Part shown: one piece after another, positions 17,211 through 26,270 of the stretch
How positions within the stretch are numbered: position 1 is the first letter of the stretch
Layout of the letters: every line of letters starts with the position of its first letter
Source of the DNA: Martelella lutilitoris
GTDB taxonomy: Bacteria > Pseudomonadota > Alphaproteobacteria > Rhizobiales > Rhizobiaceae
Length of the DNA: 64,000 nt
Assembly (NCBI RefSeq): GCF_016598595.1
Contig: NZ_CP066786.1
Span: 643,501 to 707,500, forward strand
Reading direction: 5' to 3'
Made by a program: the position numbers and the translations under genes
The notes under the pieces: model-generated
Database searches by the model: none
Told to the model about the DNA's origin: nothing
The model's input: the letters and a program-made list of their open reading frames with translations, nothing else

Positions 17211-18659
17211 TCAATAAAGTCGCTCCACGGCTGCCCAAAAGCCTGTTTTTCTGCCGTGGTCGCGTTGCAGCTTTGTCAGATAGCTATGGTGTGAGTCAGC
17301 TGATCCGAAACCGTCAATATGCACCGCAAGTGCTTCGCACTCGATCAGATGTCTGGCCGCGTGCTTGTAGCGGCTGGAACGGGCGCTGTTCAGGCTGAAG
17401 TCGATCATGGCTCTGAGCAGCAATGTCGCCGCAAGCGGGTATTTTTCCTTCAGGGTTTCGCTGGCCGGTGTCAGAAGTTCGTAATAATTGCCGTCGATTT
17501 CACCACTACGGTCGAGGATTAGTGCATTGGCTTCGCGAAGCGCCGGCCATTCCATAAAAAACAGCAGGGCTTGATGCACGTTCGGATACGTCGCGACCCA
17601 GGACATCGCTTTTTCTTCTGCCTCGATGTCGTCAAAATCGGGCAAGCGTTTCAGATAGTCTTGGAGATGCTGCTGTTCGAGCGATGCTTCAAAACACTGC
17701 CATCTGAAGTCCTGCGCCTCGTCTGCGCGGCCCAGTGCCTCAAGCGCATCGGCGCGTGCACGTTCCCATTCCAGAACCGGCAAAAGCCGGTCTTTCTTCG
17801 GTGCAGCCTGGTCGAGCCGCGTCAGCGCTTCTCCGGCTCTGCCGGCTTCAAGCAGCCGTTCCGCTATCTTCGCGGCGATCATCGGCGAGCGCATGGCTTC
17901 TTCGGTCTGCAGCGCGATATAGGCATCGACGTCGCCCTCGGCGTCGGCAATGACTTCCAGCGCGATGCGGGCGGACAGATCATCGTGACGGCTATAGACC
18001 TCATCCTCGTAAAGTGGCCCGTTCTGGCTCATGCCGATGATCCGGCCTTCGCGCCTGGGCTTTTCCTGTACGGTTTCGTCGAGCCATTGAGTGGAAAGTT
18101 CTTTCAGGCGTGCGAGTCCGTCGGCGCCGAGCGCCGGTAGCATTGCCTCGATCAGCGGATCATATTGACCGTAGCCGTTGTCGCGCAGCGCCTGAAATAC
18201 CTTTTCCGCCAATGTTTCGGGCGACGTTTCCGATGCCTTTGCGATGCGCCCGGCATCAACACAGGCGAGATGAAAGCTCTCGACGAGCGAACCGCTGCCA
18301 TCATCCGAGCGTGCAAAGATGGAGTCGGCCAGGTGCAGAAAGCGCCAGATCAGCTCCAGCGCCTCATCAGGGTCTTGAGGTTCAAGCTTCTCGATGATTG
18401 CCGAACGTTGGGTCTCGAGGTCCGCTTTCAGCTTCTTGACCTTCCTCCAGTCTATGAAGCTGCGGGCGCGCTGTAAGCGGGTGAGGTGCTTGCGGATCTC
18501 CCGGGCCATCTCGCCACTGCTCTGTTCGCCTGCAAGTTCCAGGCGCAACCGCCGTTTATGGGCAGCGCTTCCGGTCGAGATTTCGATCAAGAGCTCCGCC
18601 AGCCGCTTTGCGCCGAGCGCTTCCAGGTTCTTCGCGTTTAGCGTTGTCTTCTTGGCCAT
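17211..18659 (-). CDS. DUF6880 family protein
   Basis: 482 residues, soluble, no signal peptide. Recognised from memory as DUF6880. The N-terminal 60 residues (TTLNAKNLEALGAKRLAELL) are helical and basic. Most of the rest is an array of helical hairpins rich in Ala/Leu (EEAMRSPMIAAKIAERLLEA), like a TPR-type solenoid. The C-terminus YKHAARHLIECEALAVHIDG and RKTGFWAAVERLY resembles the tail seen in SWIM zinc-finger-associated proteins, though no CxC-CxH motif is present here. The function is unknown. It is slightly AT-richer than its neighbours and stands alone. Confidence 0.78.
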   Translation of the reverse strand: MAKKTTLNAKNLEALGAKRLAELLIEISTGSAAHKRRLRLELAGEQSSGEMAREIRKHLTRLQRARSFIDWRKVKKLKADLETQRSAIIEKLEPQDPDEALELIWRFLHLADSIFARSDDGSGSLVESFHLACVDAGRIAKASETSPETLAEKVFQALRDNGYGQYDPLIEAMLPALGADGLARLKELSTQWLDETVQEKPRREGRIIGMSQNGPLYEDEVYSRHDDLSARIALEVIADAEGDVDAYIALQTEEAMRSPMIAAKIAERLLEAGRAGEALTRLDQAAPKKDRLLPVLEWERARADALEALGRADEAQDFRWQCFEASLEQQHLQDYLKRLPDFDDIEAEEKAMSWVATYPNVHQALLFFMEWPALREANALILDRSGEIDGNYYELLTPASETLKEKYPLAATLLLRAMIDFSLNSARSSRYKHAARHLIECEALAVHIDGFGSADSHHSYLTKLQRDHGRKTGFWAAVERLY

Positions 18660-18950
18660 AAGCTCCGGCTCACTTAAATCTCATACCGATATTATTCGTT
18701 GAGTTGCGACAGTGGAAAGCTCCGATCTGGAGAAAACACCTCTCGAAAATCAAACGCGGTATCGCAATTCCGCCTATGCGTTACCACATGGAAAAGTGGC
18801 TCACTAATCAAGTGAGTAAACCAAGCCGGCGCGCAGAACCGGCGGGCTTTTGGGGAACGCCGTTCTGCTCTCGTGTGCGGAAGCAGGAACCGAACCATGC
18901 GTGTGACCAGTTTCTCACTGTCATGCCGCAGAATGCAAAGGAAGGTTATC

Positions 18951-19730
18951 ATGTCCCTCAAAGGTAAAGTCGCGTTGGTCACGGGATCAAGTCAGGGTAT
19001 CGGGCGCGGTATCGCGTTGCGTCTGGCAGCGGATGGCGCGGATATCGCTCTGGTCGACATTCAGGCCGAGAAGCTTGCAGCGGTCAAGTCCGAGGTCGAA
19101 GCGCTCGGGGTGAAGGCCACAACGTTTGAAGCCGATGTGAGCAAGCGCGACCAGGTCTATGCCGCCATTGATCATGCCGAGCAAAAGCTGGGTGGCTTTG
19201 ATGTGATGGTCAACAACGCCGGCATCGCTCAAGTGAAGCCGCTCGCCGATGTCACGCCGGAAGACACGGACCGCATCTTCCGCATCAATGTTGACGGCGT
19301 GCTCTGGGGTATTCAGGCGGCAGCGAAGAAATTCATCGCGCGCGGCCAGAAGGGCAAGATCGTCAATGCCTCTTCCATTGCGGGACATGATGGATTTGAA
19401 ATGCTTGGCATATATTCCGCAACGAAGTTCGCTGTTCGGGCTCTGACGCAGGCCGCCGCCAAGGAATATGCAAGCCAGGGCATCACGGTGAATGCCTATT
19501 GCCCGGGTATTGTGGGCACCGACATGTGGGTCGAGATCGACGAGCGCTTTTCGGAGCTTACCGGCGCGCCCAAGGGCGAAACCTATAAGAAATATGTCGA
19601 TGGCATTGCGCTTGGACGCGCGCAGACGCCTGAAGATGTTGCGGCGCTGGTCGCTTTCTTTGCAAGCAGTGACTCCGACTACATTACTGGTCAGTCATTT
19701 CTGACCGATGGCGGGATTGTCTATCGCTGA
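18951..19730 (+). CDS. SDR oxidoreductase, acetoin (diacetyl) reductase type
   Basis: 259 residues. Cofactor motif [24 protein letters not shown] motif ([13 protein letters not shown]), catalytic Ser in NASSIAG and YSATKFA for Tyr/Lys. The stretch [13 protein letters not shown] and the end [15 protein letters not shown] with [16 protein letters not shown] closely follow meso-2,3-butanediol dehydrogenase/acetoin reductase (BudC). The likely reaction is NADH-dependent diacetyl to acetoin to butanediol; related SDRs act on other vicinal diols. Start 18951 has AAGGA upstream; the frame is open further upstream but without a site. No other acetoin genes adjoin. The 291 bases before it hold no recognisable gene. 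Confidence 0.85.
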   Translation: MSLKGKVALVTGSSQGIGRGIALRLAADGADIALVDIQAEKLAAVKSEVEALGVKATTFEADVSKRDQVYAAIDHAEQKLGGFDVMVNNAGIAQVKPLADVTPEDTDRIFRINVDGVLWGIQAAAKKFIARGQKGKIVNASSIAGHDGFEMLGIYSATKFAVRALTQAAAKEYASQGITVNAYCPGIVGTDMWVEIDERFSELTGAPKGETYKKYVDGIALGRAQTPEDVAALVAFFASSDSDYITGQSFLTDGGIVYR

Positions 19731-19750
19731 AGCTGTAGCAGAGAGAATTC

Positions 19751-19773
19751 GGCGGCGGATTTTTCCCGCCGCC
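19751..19773 (+). terminator. Hairpin after the SDR gene
   Basis: Perfect 8-bp stem GGCGGCGG/CCGCCGCC with loop ATTTTTC, 20 bases after the stop. A T-rich stretch follows only further on (CTCCTTTTT), so termination efficiency is uncertain. Confidence 0.55.
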
Positions 19774-20087
19774 TCGCTTCGCTTGCAAACCTCTCCTTTT
19801 TACGGGCGTCCTTGGCCCTGTGCAGAGGAGCTGGCTACCGTTGTGCAGGGGCAGCGCCGGGTTTCATAACATATTGAAGTCATTTCCCGCCCGAGAGGCT
19901 TTTCGCGTTGAGTCGTGCTTGGTTGCTCGGGACAGGCCCGAGCATGACGGCGGGGCGTGAGGCAAGCTTTGTCAACGCAACTGCGGCGGCCTGTCTTCCC
20001 GCTTTTCAGGGTTTTTGCATCCCGGGGGTTGTTCCTGGGCCTGCGCCGGGGCCATGATCGGCGGCGAAAGAGGGAGCCCGGTCCGCC
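19774..20087. other. Intergenic region, no gene seen
   Basis: 314 bases with no supported ORF on either strand. Frames that stay open here have no ribosome site and shadow the neighbouring gene's composition. The region presumably contains the promoter of the 20088 gene. Confidence 0.5.
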
Positions 20088-20861
20088 ATGCCGCATATGT
20101 TCGTCAACCGACCGCGTATTCATGATTTTGTCGCTGACGATCCCGACAACAGAAAGAACTTCCGCTGGGAGACCATCAATGCCGCCGCCTATCAACTGGG
20201 CGGGCTGGTGTTCATCTTCGGCAGTATCTGTTTCTTCCCGGCGCTTTCCGCCTACGTCGATCTCGGCGCCTGGACCTTCTTTTTCGGTTCGCTGCTCTAT
20301 CTCCTGGTCACCGGTCACGACCTGATCGAGGTGTTCATTCATGCCCGCGAGCGCGAGAGCATTGCCACGCTTTGGGACCGCCTGGAGTTCTGGGCGGCGT
20401 GGACCTATGTCGCCGGCACGCTGCTTTTCGTCGCCGGCAGCATCTTCTTCCTGTCGTCCGTCGGCTGGGAAACGGCCGGCGCCTGGTGTTTCATCATCGG
20501 CAGTGTTCTGTTCGTCGTCGGCGCGGTCATCAACGTCATCCAGATCGTCCAGGCCGACGATCTCGTGACGCTTCAGATGATGAACCTGACCGCGGTCGCC
20601 TTCGTCGTCGGATCGACACTCTTTGCCGTCGCCTCGATCCCCTATCTCTGGGAGGTTTCGAGCCCTGCCGACGAGGTCAGGATCGACGGTTTTCTCGCCT
20701 GGCAGTATCTCGTCGGAAGCGGATTGTTCTTCATCGGCGGCCTGCTCAATTATCGCCGCGCCTACCGCATCGTGGCCCAGGCGCTCGGCAAGCCGACCCT
20801 CTACGCCAGCCATCCGATGAAGCCCCTAGCGCCGCGCAGGAAAAAGCCCTGGGAGCGCTAG
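20088..20861 (+). CDS. YrhK-like domain membrane protein with three repeats
   Basis: 257 residues. Three successive units of two transmembrane helices each: QLGGLVFIFGSICFFPALSA with WTFFFGSLLYLLVTGHDLIE, then YVAGTLLFVAGSIFFLSSVG with WCFIIGSVLFVVGAVINVIQ, then VAFVVGSTLFAVASIPYLWE with QYLVGSGLFFIGGLLNYRRA. Each unit matches the YrhK-like pattern (an aromatic start, GS in helix 2 and a polar end). Function is unknown for the family. The C-terminus is basic and cytoplasmic. The gene is monocistronic and followed by two palindromic repeat elements. Confidence 0.8.
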   Translation: MPHMFVNRPRIHDFVADDPDNRKNFRWETINAAAYQLGGLVFIFGSICFFPALSAYVDLGAWTFFFGSLLYLLVTGHDLIEVFIHARERESIATLWDRLEFWAAWTYVAGTLLFVAGSIFFLSSVGWETAGAWCFIIGSVLFVVGAVINVIQIVQADDLVTLQMMNLTAVAFVVGSTLFAVASIPYLWEVSSPADEVRIDGFLAWQYLVGSGLFFIGGLLNYRRAYRIVAQALGKPTLYASHPMKPLAPRRKKPWER

Positions 20862-20907
20862 CGCATCGGCCCGAAAACCGGAATCGCTTTTCGGAAAGCA
20901 CGATGCG
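20861..20907. repeat. Dispersed palindromic repeat element A
   Basis: Outer inverted repeat CGCATCG (20862-20868) / CGATGCG (20901-20907) with an inner CCGAAAA (20871-20877) / TTTTCGG (20888-20894). It overlaps the 20088 gene's stop codon. From memory this layout (GCGCATC...CCGAAAACCGG...TTTTCGG...GATGCG) is a common intergenic repeat in Rhizobiales. It may also act as a terminator or mRNA stabiliser. Confidence 0.6.
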
Positions 20908-20922
20908 TAGATTCCATAGGTA

Positions 20923-20962
20923 AGAGCGTCCTTTGTGCGTCCGAATGGACGCACGGCGCTCT
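20923..20962. repeat. Dispersed palindromic repeat element B, copy 1
   Basis: Perfect hairpin GTGCGTCC-GAAT-GGACGCAC (20935-20954) enclosed by AGAGCG (20923-20928) / CGCTCT (20957-20962). The core recurs in inverted orientation at 63973-64000 of the same window, so it is a genuine repeat. It sits directly after element A, as a composite. Confidence 0.7.
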
Positions 20963-21082
20963 GGGACGCTCCGATCGACCTGCCGAACCCGCCTTGAGAC
21001 AACACCTGAAATTGCAGAGACCGGCTAGCCATAACGTAAGCGTTCTGCTAGCGCATGACATAAGGAAAAGGGGGAAGTCTCG

Positions 21083-22699
21083 ATGGTTGACATGCTTTTG
21101 CGGTGCATCGTGCCGATCGCGGCCGCTTTCTTCACGGTTGTGGCGCTCGCGACGGGATGGTTCTGGATCCTCTTGTTCACGGTTCCGGCTCTGGCGGTCT
21201 CGGCTTATGACTGGTTCCAGTCGTCATGGACAATTACCCGCAACTATCCCGTATTGGGTCGCATCCGCTGGATGGCTCTTTCGCTGCGTCCCTTCATCCG
21301 CGCCTATGCGGTTGAGGACGATACCCATGGGACGCCCTATTCCTATGCGGCGCGCGAACTGATCAAGACGCGCTCGCACGGGCTTCCCGATACCATTCCC
21401 TTCGGGACGGAACTCGAGCTCTATTCCGATCCGCATCACTGGATTTCCCATTCCATGGCGCCGGAGCGCAATCCGGACCTCTCACCGCGCATCATGGTCG
21501 GCAATGCGCAGGCGTCGAAGCCTTATTCGGCCTCGATCCTCAACATCTCGGCGATGAGTTTCGGCGCGCTGTCGGCCAATGCCGTCAAGGCGATGAACAT
21601 CGGCGCGCGCGACGGCGGCTTTTATCAGGATACCGGCGAGGGCGGTCTGAGCCGTCATCACCTGGAGCATGGCGGCGATCTCGTCTGGGAGATCGGTTCG
21701 GGCTATTTCGGCGCGCGCGACAAGGACGGCCGGTTCGATCCGGAAATGTTCCGCGACAAGGCGGCGAACGACGCGGTGAAGATGACCGAGATCAAGGTCA
21801 GCCAGGGCGCCAAGCCCGGGCATGGCGGCATGCTTCTGGGCTCCAAAGTGACGCCCGAAATCGCCGAGGTTCGCGGTGTTCCGGTCTATCAGAACTGTCT
21901 GTCGCCGCGTGGTCATTCCGCCTTTTCGACGCCGGCGCAGATGCTGCATTTTGCCGCCACAATGCGCGAGCTCTCCGGCGGCAAGCCGGTTGGCATCAAG
22001 TTCTGCGTGGGCCAGCCGCACGAGCCCTTCGCGCTGGTCAAGGCGATGCTGACGACCGGCATCTATCCCGACTTCATCGTCATCGACGGCGCGGAGGGCG
22101 GCACGGGCGCCGCGCCGCTGGAACTTGCCGACTGGGTCGGCATGCCGCTCTGGGACGGGCTGGTGCTGATGCGCAACGCGCTCGTCGGCGCGGGCGTCAA
22201 GAAACATGTGCGGCTTGCCGCCAGCGGCAAGGTGTTCTCCGGCATGGGGCTCGCCCACAACCTCGCCCTTGGCGCGGACTGGTGCAACGCCGCGCGCGCC
22301 TTCATGATGTCCGTCGGCTGCATCCAGGCCCAGCGCTGTCACACCGGCACCTGTCCTACCGGCGTGACCACCCAGGACAAGTGGCGCCAGCGCGCGCTCG
22401 TGCCGGAGGAACAGGGGCACCACGCCGCCCGGTTCCACAAGAAGACGCTCGAGGCGCTGGCCGATATCGTTGCCGCCTGCGGCTTTGTCCATCCCCAGGA
22501 TCTTCAGCCGCACCACATCATGCACCGCGTCGGCTCGCATGATTCCGTGCCGCTCGACAAGCTTCATCCTTTCCTCGCCGAAGGCGTGTTGTTGTCGGAT
22601 CCGGACTCGACGATCTATGCCGACTGGTGGCGCGCGGCAAGTTCCGACAGTTTCCGTCCCGTGGAGGACCTCGTTCGCATCAGGGCGAACAACGGCTGA
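21083..22699 (+). CDS. Membrane-anchored FMN-binding glutamate synthase-family protein
   Basis: 538 residues. Two hydrophobic helices at the N-terminus (about 5-45) precede a glutamate-synthase large-subunit-like TIM barrel without the glutaminase domain. Markers are ISAMSFGALSANAVKAMNIG, QDTGEGGLSRHH, VSQGAKPGHGGMLLG, VIDGAEGGTGAAPLE (FMN/substrate site) and the Cys triad of CIQAQRCHTGTCPTG for a 3Fe-4S cluster. Such stand-alone proteins occur widely and their substrate is not established; they are not standard GltB. The start has GGGGGAAG upstream. It follows the repeat elements and precedes an APC permease by 232 bases. An oxidoreductase of an amino-acid-like compound is a fair guess. Confidence 0.88.
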   Translation: MVDMLLRCIVPIAAAFFTVVALATGWFWILLFTVPALAVSAYDWFQSSWTITRNYPVLGRIRWMALSLRPFIRAYAVEDDTHGTPYSYAARELIKTRSHGLPDTIPFGTELELYSDPHHWISHSMAPERNPDLSPRIMVGNAQASKPYSASILNISAMSFGALSANAVKAMNIGARDGGFYQDTGEGGLSRHHLEHGGDLVWEIGSGYFGARDKDGRFDPEMFRDKAANDAVKMTEIKVSQGAKPGHGGMLLGSKVTPEIAEVRGVPVYQNCLSPRGHSAFSTPAQMLHFAATMRELSGGKPVGIKFCVGQPHEPFALVKAMLTTGIYPDFIVIDGAEGGTGAAPLELADWVGMPLWDGLVLMRNALVGAGVKKHVRLAASGKVFSGMGLAHNLALGADWCNAARAFMMSVGCIQAQRCHTGTCPTGVTTQDKWRQRALVPEEQGHHAARFHKKTLEALADIVAACGFVHPQDLQPHHIMHRVGSHDSVPLDKLHPFLAEGVLLSDPDSTIYADWWRAASSDSFRPVEDLVRIRANNG

Positions 22700-22809
22700 G
22701 AATGTGTGGTCATTCTTTTATCGCAATGGAGGAGAATTCTCTCTTTCATACGGGTTGATCCGCGCCTTCACGTCAGCGCCAGAAACTAACGGAACGGCGC
22801 GCAAAGCGA

Positions 22810-22839
22810 TTGACTTGAAACGGCGTGCGCATGAATACT
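22810..22839 (+). promoter_or_regulatory. Candidate sigma-70 promoter for the APC permease
   Basis: TTGACT (22810-22815), 18 bases, AATACT (22834-22839), about 85 bases before the permease ribosome site. The surrounding region is AT-rich compared with the window. Confidence 0.4.
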
Positions 22840-22931
22840 TAAGATTGTGAGTAAATACATTCGCTGCGGTGTGCCAGCAGGGGTGGCCGGCTGCATTCAG
22901 TGAAGCGCGTTCAGCTAGGGGAACATAAAAA

Positions 22932-24539
22932 ATGGCAATGCGACGCGAAATCGGCCTGATCGGCCTGACGTTTGTCGCCGTGGGCGGCGTTTTGGGATCG
23001 GGATGGCTCTTTGCGCCGCTCGATACGGCGCAACTGGCGGGACCGGCCTCCATTATCTCATGGTTGATCGGGGCAGTGGCGATGCTGCTGATCGCCCTGA
23101 CCTATGCGGAAAATTCCACGCTCTTTCCGATCGCGGGCGGTATCGCCCGTATTCCGCAGTTCTCCCACGGCCGGCTTCTGGCGCTGGCCATGGGGTGGAG
23201 CGCGTGGGTCGGATACTGCACGACGGCGCCGATCGAGGTGAAGGCCTCTCTCGGCTATGCCTCGTCCTATCTTCCGTGGCTGACCAACGCCACTGGCGGC
23301 CTGACCTTTTCGGGCTACATCGCGGCCGCGATCTTCCTTGCCGTGCTCACGGTGGTGAACGTGTTCGGCGTTGCCTGGTTCGCCCGCATCAACACGACGA
23401 TGACCTGGTTCAAGCTGATCGTGCCGGTGATCTTCATCGTCGTCGTGGTCGCCGCGCGGTTCGAACCGTCAAACTTCACCGCCGCCGGCGGCTTCGCGCC
23501 CTATGGCGTTCCCGGCATCTTCGCAGCCGTTTCGACAGGCGGCGTGGTTTTCGCCTTCATCGGCTTCCGTCACGCCATCGACCTTGCGGGCGAGGTGAAG
23601 AACGCGCAGCGGGTGATCCCGCTCGCGCTGATCCTCTCCGTCCTGATCTGCCTTGCGATTTATCTCGGCCTGCAGATCGCCTTTGTCGGCGCCATCGACC
23701 CGACCTCGCTTGCCAACGGCTGGCACACGATCGAATCCAGTCATGAACTCGGTCCGCTCGGCGCGCTTGCTACCTCCATCGGCGTCTTGTGGCTGCTCAG
23801 CATGCTGAATGTCGCCGCCGTGATCTCGCCGGCCGGCAGCGGGCTCGTCTCGGTCAGTTCGAATGCCCGCCTGGCGCTTGCCATGTCGAACAACGGCGTG
23901 TTCCCGCGCCTGTTCGCCAAGCTGAACGAATACGGCGTGCCGCTCTGGGGCCTGATCCTCAACTATGTGGTCGCGCTTTTGATGCTGATCATCCTGCCCT
24001 TCCAGCAAATCCTGGCGCTCAACAGCGCGGCGGTGGTGCTGTCCTTCATCGCCGGCCCGGTGTCCATGGTGGCCTTCCGCTATCTCGCGCCGAATGCCCG
24101 CCGTCCCTTCGTGGTGCCTGCGGCCGGCGTCATTGGGGCGCTTGCCTTCATGATCGCCACGCTGATGATCTACTGGTCGGGCTGGAGCACGATCTGGGTT
24201 CTGCTTGTGTTGCTGTTCATCGGCGCGGCGCTGTTTTTCCTGCGCCTGGCGGTGATCGGCCGGGAGGATCTGGAACCGACGAGCGCCGCGTGGTTCGGGG
24301 TCTACATGGCCGGCGTCGCTATCATCTCCTATCTCGGCGGTTATGGCGGCGGGCTCGGCGTCATTCCGCATCCGGTCGATTCGATCGTGGCGGCCCTGTT
24401 CTCGCTTGCCGTCTTCCTGATGGCGGTGCGCGGACGGATCTCGCAGGACATTTTCGACCGCTTCCGCCGCGAACAGCACGATATCGAGCTGCAGGAATAT
24501 GGCGGCGCCGATGTCGAGGATGTCATGACGCGCGAGTAA
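22932..24539 (+). CDS. APC-superfamily amino acid permease
   Basis: 535 residues with about 12 transmembrane helices plus extra C-terminal ones. The N-terminal helix MAMRREIGLIGLTFVAVGGV with GVLGSGWLFAP is the unwound substrate-binding helix 1 of APC transporters. Further signatures are FAFIGFRHAIDLAGEVKN (helix 6 and loop) and SSNARLALAMSNNGVFPRLF (helix 8 loop). It imports amino acids or related amines with protons or by exchange; specificity cannot be read. AGGGGA precedes the start. It is transcribed alone, convergent with apaG. Confidence 0.9.
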   Translation: MAMRREIGLIGLTFVAVGGVLGSGWLFAPLDTAQLAGPASIISWLIGAVAMLLIALTYAENSTLFPIAGGIARIPQFSHGRLLALAMGWSAWVGYCTTAPIEVKASLGYASSYLPWLTNATGGLTFSGYIAAAIFLAVLTVVNVFGVAWFARINTTMTWFKLIVPVIFIVVVVAARFEPSNFTAAGGFAPYGVPGIFAAVSTGGVVFAFIGFRHAIDLAGEVKNAQRVIPLALILSVLICLAIYLGLQIAFVGAIDPTSLANGWHTIESSHELGPLGALATSIGVLWLLSMLNVAAVISPAGSGLVSVSSNARLALAMSNNGVFPRLFAKLNEYGVPLWGLILNYVVALLMLIILPFQQILALNSAAVVLSFIAGPVSMVAFRYLAPNARRPFVVPAAGVIGALAFMIATLMIYWSGWSTIWVLLVLLFIGAALFFLRLAVIGREDLEPTSAAWFGVYMAGVAIISYLGGYGGGLGVIPHPVDSIVAALFSLAVFLMAVRGRISQDIFDRFRREQHDIELQEYGGADVEDVMTRE

Positions 24540-24613
24540 TCCAGGCACCTGCCGAATGGCTTTCATACGCCGCCCTTTCCTTGAGCGGGGAGGGCGGCTT
24601 CTTCCCGCCGTCC

Positions 24614-25006
24614 TCAATGACGGGAGCGGTCCTCATAGGGGGAATCAAGCGAGAAGGGCGGAATGGCCACCTGCAGCAGGCGGTTGTCGCCGGTGCGGGC
24701 CACATAATGGCCGACCATGATGCCGGACGCGGTGTCGAGCGGGGCGGCCGACTGGTAGGAGAACCGTTCGCCGCTGGCCAGAACCGGCTGCTTGCCGGCA
24801 ACGCCGGGCCCGTTGACGATTTCGACGACGCCATCGGCATTGGTGATGGTCCAGTGACGGGCGACGATCTGGACATCGACCGCGCCGTGATTGACGATCT
24901 CGATGTCATAGGCCCAGACGAACTGGTTCTCCGCCGGAGCGGAATGTTCGTCCAGAAAGCGGGTTTCCACCCTGACCTCGATCTCGTCCGTCGTCACGCT
25001 TTGCAA
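24614..25006 (-). CDS. apaG: ApaG domain protein (Co2+/Mg2+ efflux-associated)
   Basis: 130 residues if the start is TTG at 25006. This gives exactly the usual ApaG length, and GGGAG lies seven bases upstream; no ATG is near. The body matches ApaG: VRVETRFLDEHSAPAENQFV, QIVARHWTITNADG, VAGKQPVLASGERFSYQSAA and GHYVARTGDNRLLQVAIPPF. It is a fibronectin-III-like beta sandwich of uncertain role that in some bacteria affects cobalt/magnesium resistance and binds pyrophosphate compounds. It lies 65 bases after metZ on the same strand and so shares the SAM-II riboswitch-controlled transcript. Confidence 0.88.
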   Translation of the reverse strand: MQSVTTDEIEVRVETRFLDEHSAPAENQFVWAYDIEIVNHGAVDVQIVARHWTITNADGVVEIVNGPGVAGKQPVLASGERFSYQSAAPLDTASGIMVGHYVARTGDNRLLQVAIPPFSLDSPYEDRSRH

Positions 25007-25071
25007 AAGCGGGCTCCCGCTGGCCTCTCCGCCGGGACCTTTCGCCTCCGGCCGGTCTGCAATTCTGGCGC

Positions 25072-26256
25072 TTATGCCGGCAGTTTTGCAAGGGCCTGGG
25101 CAAAATCGTCGACCAGGTCGTCGGTATCCTCGATGCCGGCGGAAAACCGGATCGTGCCGCCGGAAATGCCGAGCTCGGCGCGCGCCTCGTCGGAGAGGTT
25201 CTTGTGCGTCGTCGTCGCCGGGTGGGTGATCAGGCTCTTGGCATCGCCGAGATTGTTGGAAATCGAGACGATTTCGAGTGCATCCTGCAGCGCAAAGGCC
25301 GCATCCTTGCCGCCCTTCAGTTCGAAGGCGATGAGCGATGACCCCGCCGTCATCTGCTTGCTGATGATGTCGGCCTGGGGGTGGTCTGCGCGGCCGGGAT
25401 AGATCACGCGGGCGACCTGTTTCTGGTCGGCGAGGAAATCCGCGATCTTTCCGGCGCTTTCCGTCTGCTGGCGAACGCGCAGCGGGAAGGTCTCCAGCCC
25501 CTTCATCAACAGCCAGGCATTGAAGGGCGAAAGGGCAGGGCCGGTATGGCGGAAGTAGTCCTGCAGTTCCTCCTCGATCCACTTTTTCGACGACAGGATG
25601 ACCCCGCCGAGGCACCGGCCCTGTCCGTCAATATGCTTGGTCGCCGAATAGACGACAACATCGGCGCCGAGTTCCAGCGGCTTCTGGTAAAGCGCGGTGG
25701 CGAAGACATTGTCGACGACGAGGCGGGCGCCGGCCTGGTGCGCGAGATCGGCAACGCCGGCGATGTCGACCACTTCCAGCGTCGGATTGGTCGGGCTCTC
25801 GATGAAGAACAGCTTTGTGTTCGGACGGATGGCGGCCTCGAAGGCGGCGAGGTCGCGCCCGTCAACGAGCGTGCAGTCGATGCCGTATTTCGGCGCGAGC
25901 GTTTCCACGACCCAGCGGCAGGAGCCGAAGAGCGCGCGGCCGGCGACGATATGGTCGCCGGCCTTCAGCTGGCAGAGGATGGCGGCGGAAACGGCAGCCA
26001 TGCCGGAGGCCGTGGCGCGGGCGTCCTCCGCTCCCTCGAGCGCGCACATACGCTTTTCGAACATGTCATTGGTGGGGCTGCCGTAGCGGGCATAGATGAA
26101 ACCGTCGTCCTCGCCCTTGAAACGGGCCTCGGCGGCGGCCGAATTCTCGTAGAGGAAGCCTTGCGTCATGAAGATGCCTTCGGACATCTCGCCATACTGC
26201 GACCGCAGGCTTCCTGCATGAACGAGCTTGGTTTGCGGACGCCAGGACTTCTTCAT
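25072..26256 (-). CDS. metZ: O-succinylhomoserine sulfhydrylase
   Basis: 394 residues, PLP-dependent Cys/Met metabolism family. It makes homocysteine directly from O-succinylhomoserine and sulfide. Recognisable segments are KLVHAGSLRSQYGEMSEGIF, YARYGSPTNDMFEKR, ATASGMAAVSAA, ESPTNPTLEVVDI and the PLP lysine K207 in YSATKHIDGQGRCLGG. Met biosynthesis control is shown by the SAM-II riboswitch and terminator directly upstream. GGAGAG precedes the ATG. apaG follows in the same direction. The assignment to MetZ rather than MetB rests on overall resemblance and the riboswitch context. Confidence 0.94.
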   Translation of the reverse strand: MKKSWRPQTKLVHAGSLRSQYGEMSEGIFMTQGFLYENSAAAEARFKGEDDGFIYARYGSPTNDMFEKRMCALEGAEDARATASGMAAVSAAILCQLKAGDHIVAGRALFGSCRWVVETLAPKYGIDCTLVDGRDLAAFEAAIRPNTKLFFIESPTNPTLEVVDIAGVADLAHQAGARLVVDNVFATALYQKPLELGADVVVYSATKHIDGQGRCLGGVILSSKKWIEEELQDYFRHTGPALSPFNAWLLMKGLETFPLRVRQQTESAGKIADFLADQKQVARVIYPGRADHPQADIISKQMTAGSSLIAFELKGGKDAAFALQDALEIVSISNNLGDAKSLITHPATTTHKNLSDEARAELGISGGTIRFSAGIEDTDDLVDDFAQALAKLPA

Positions 26257-26270
26257 TTCATCTCTCCAAA

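Noticed and set aside
18692..18982. 96-codon minus-strand frame between the DUF6880 gene and the SDR
   Set aside because: No ribosome site, overlaps the SDR start and its ribosome site, and resembles no protein family.
19800..20813. 337-codon minus-strand frame over the YrhK-like gene
   Set aside because: Mirror of a six-helix protein gene; very acidic and basic low-complexity residues, no supported start.
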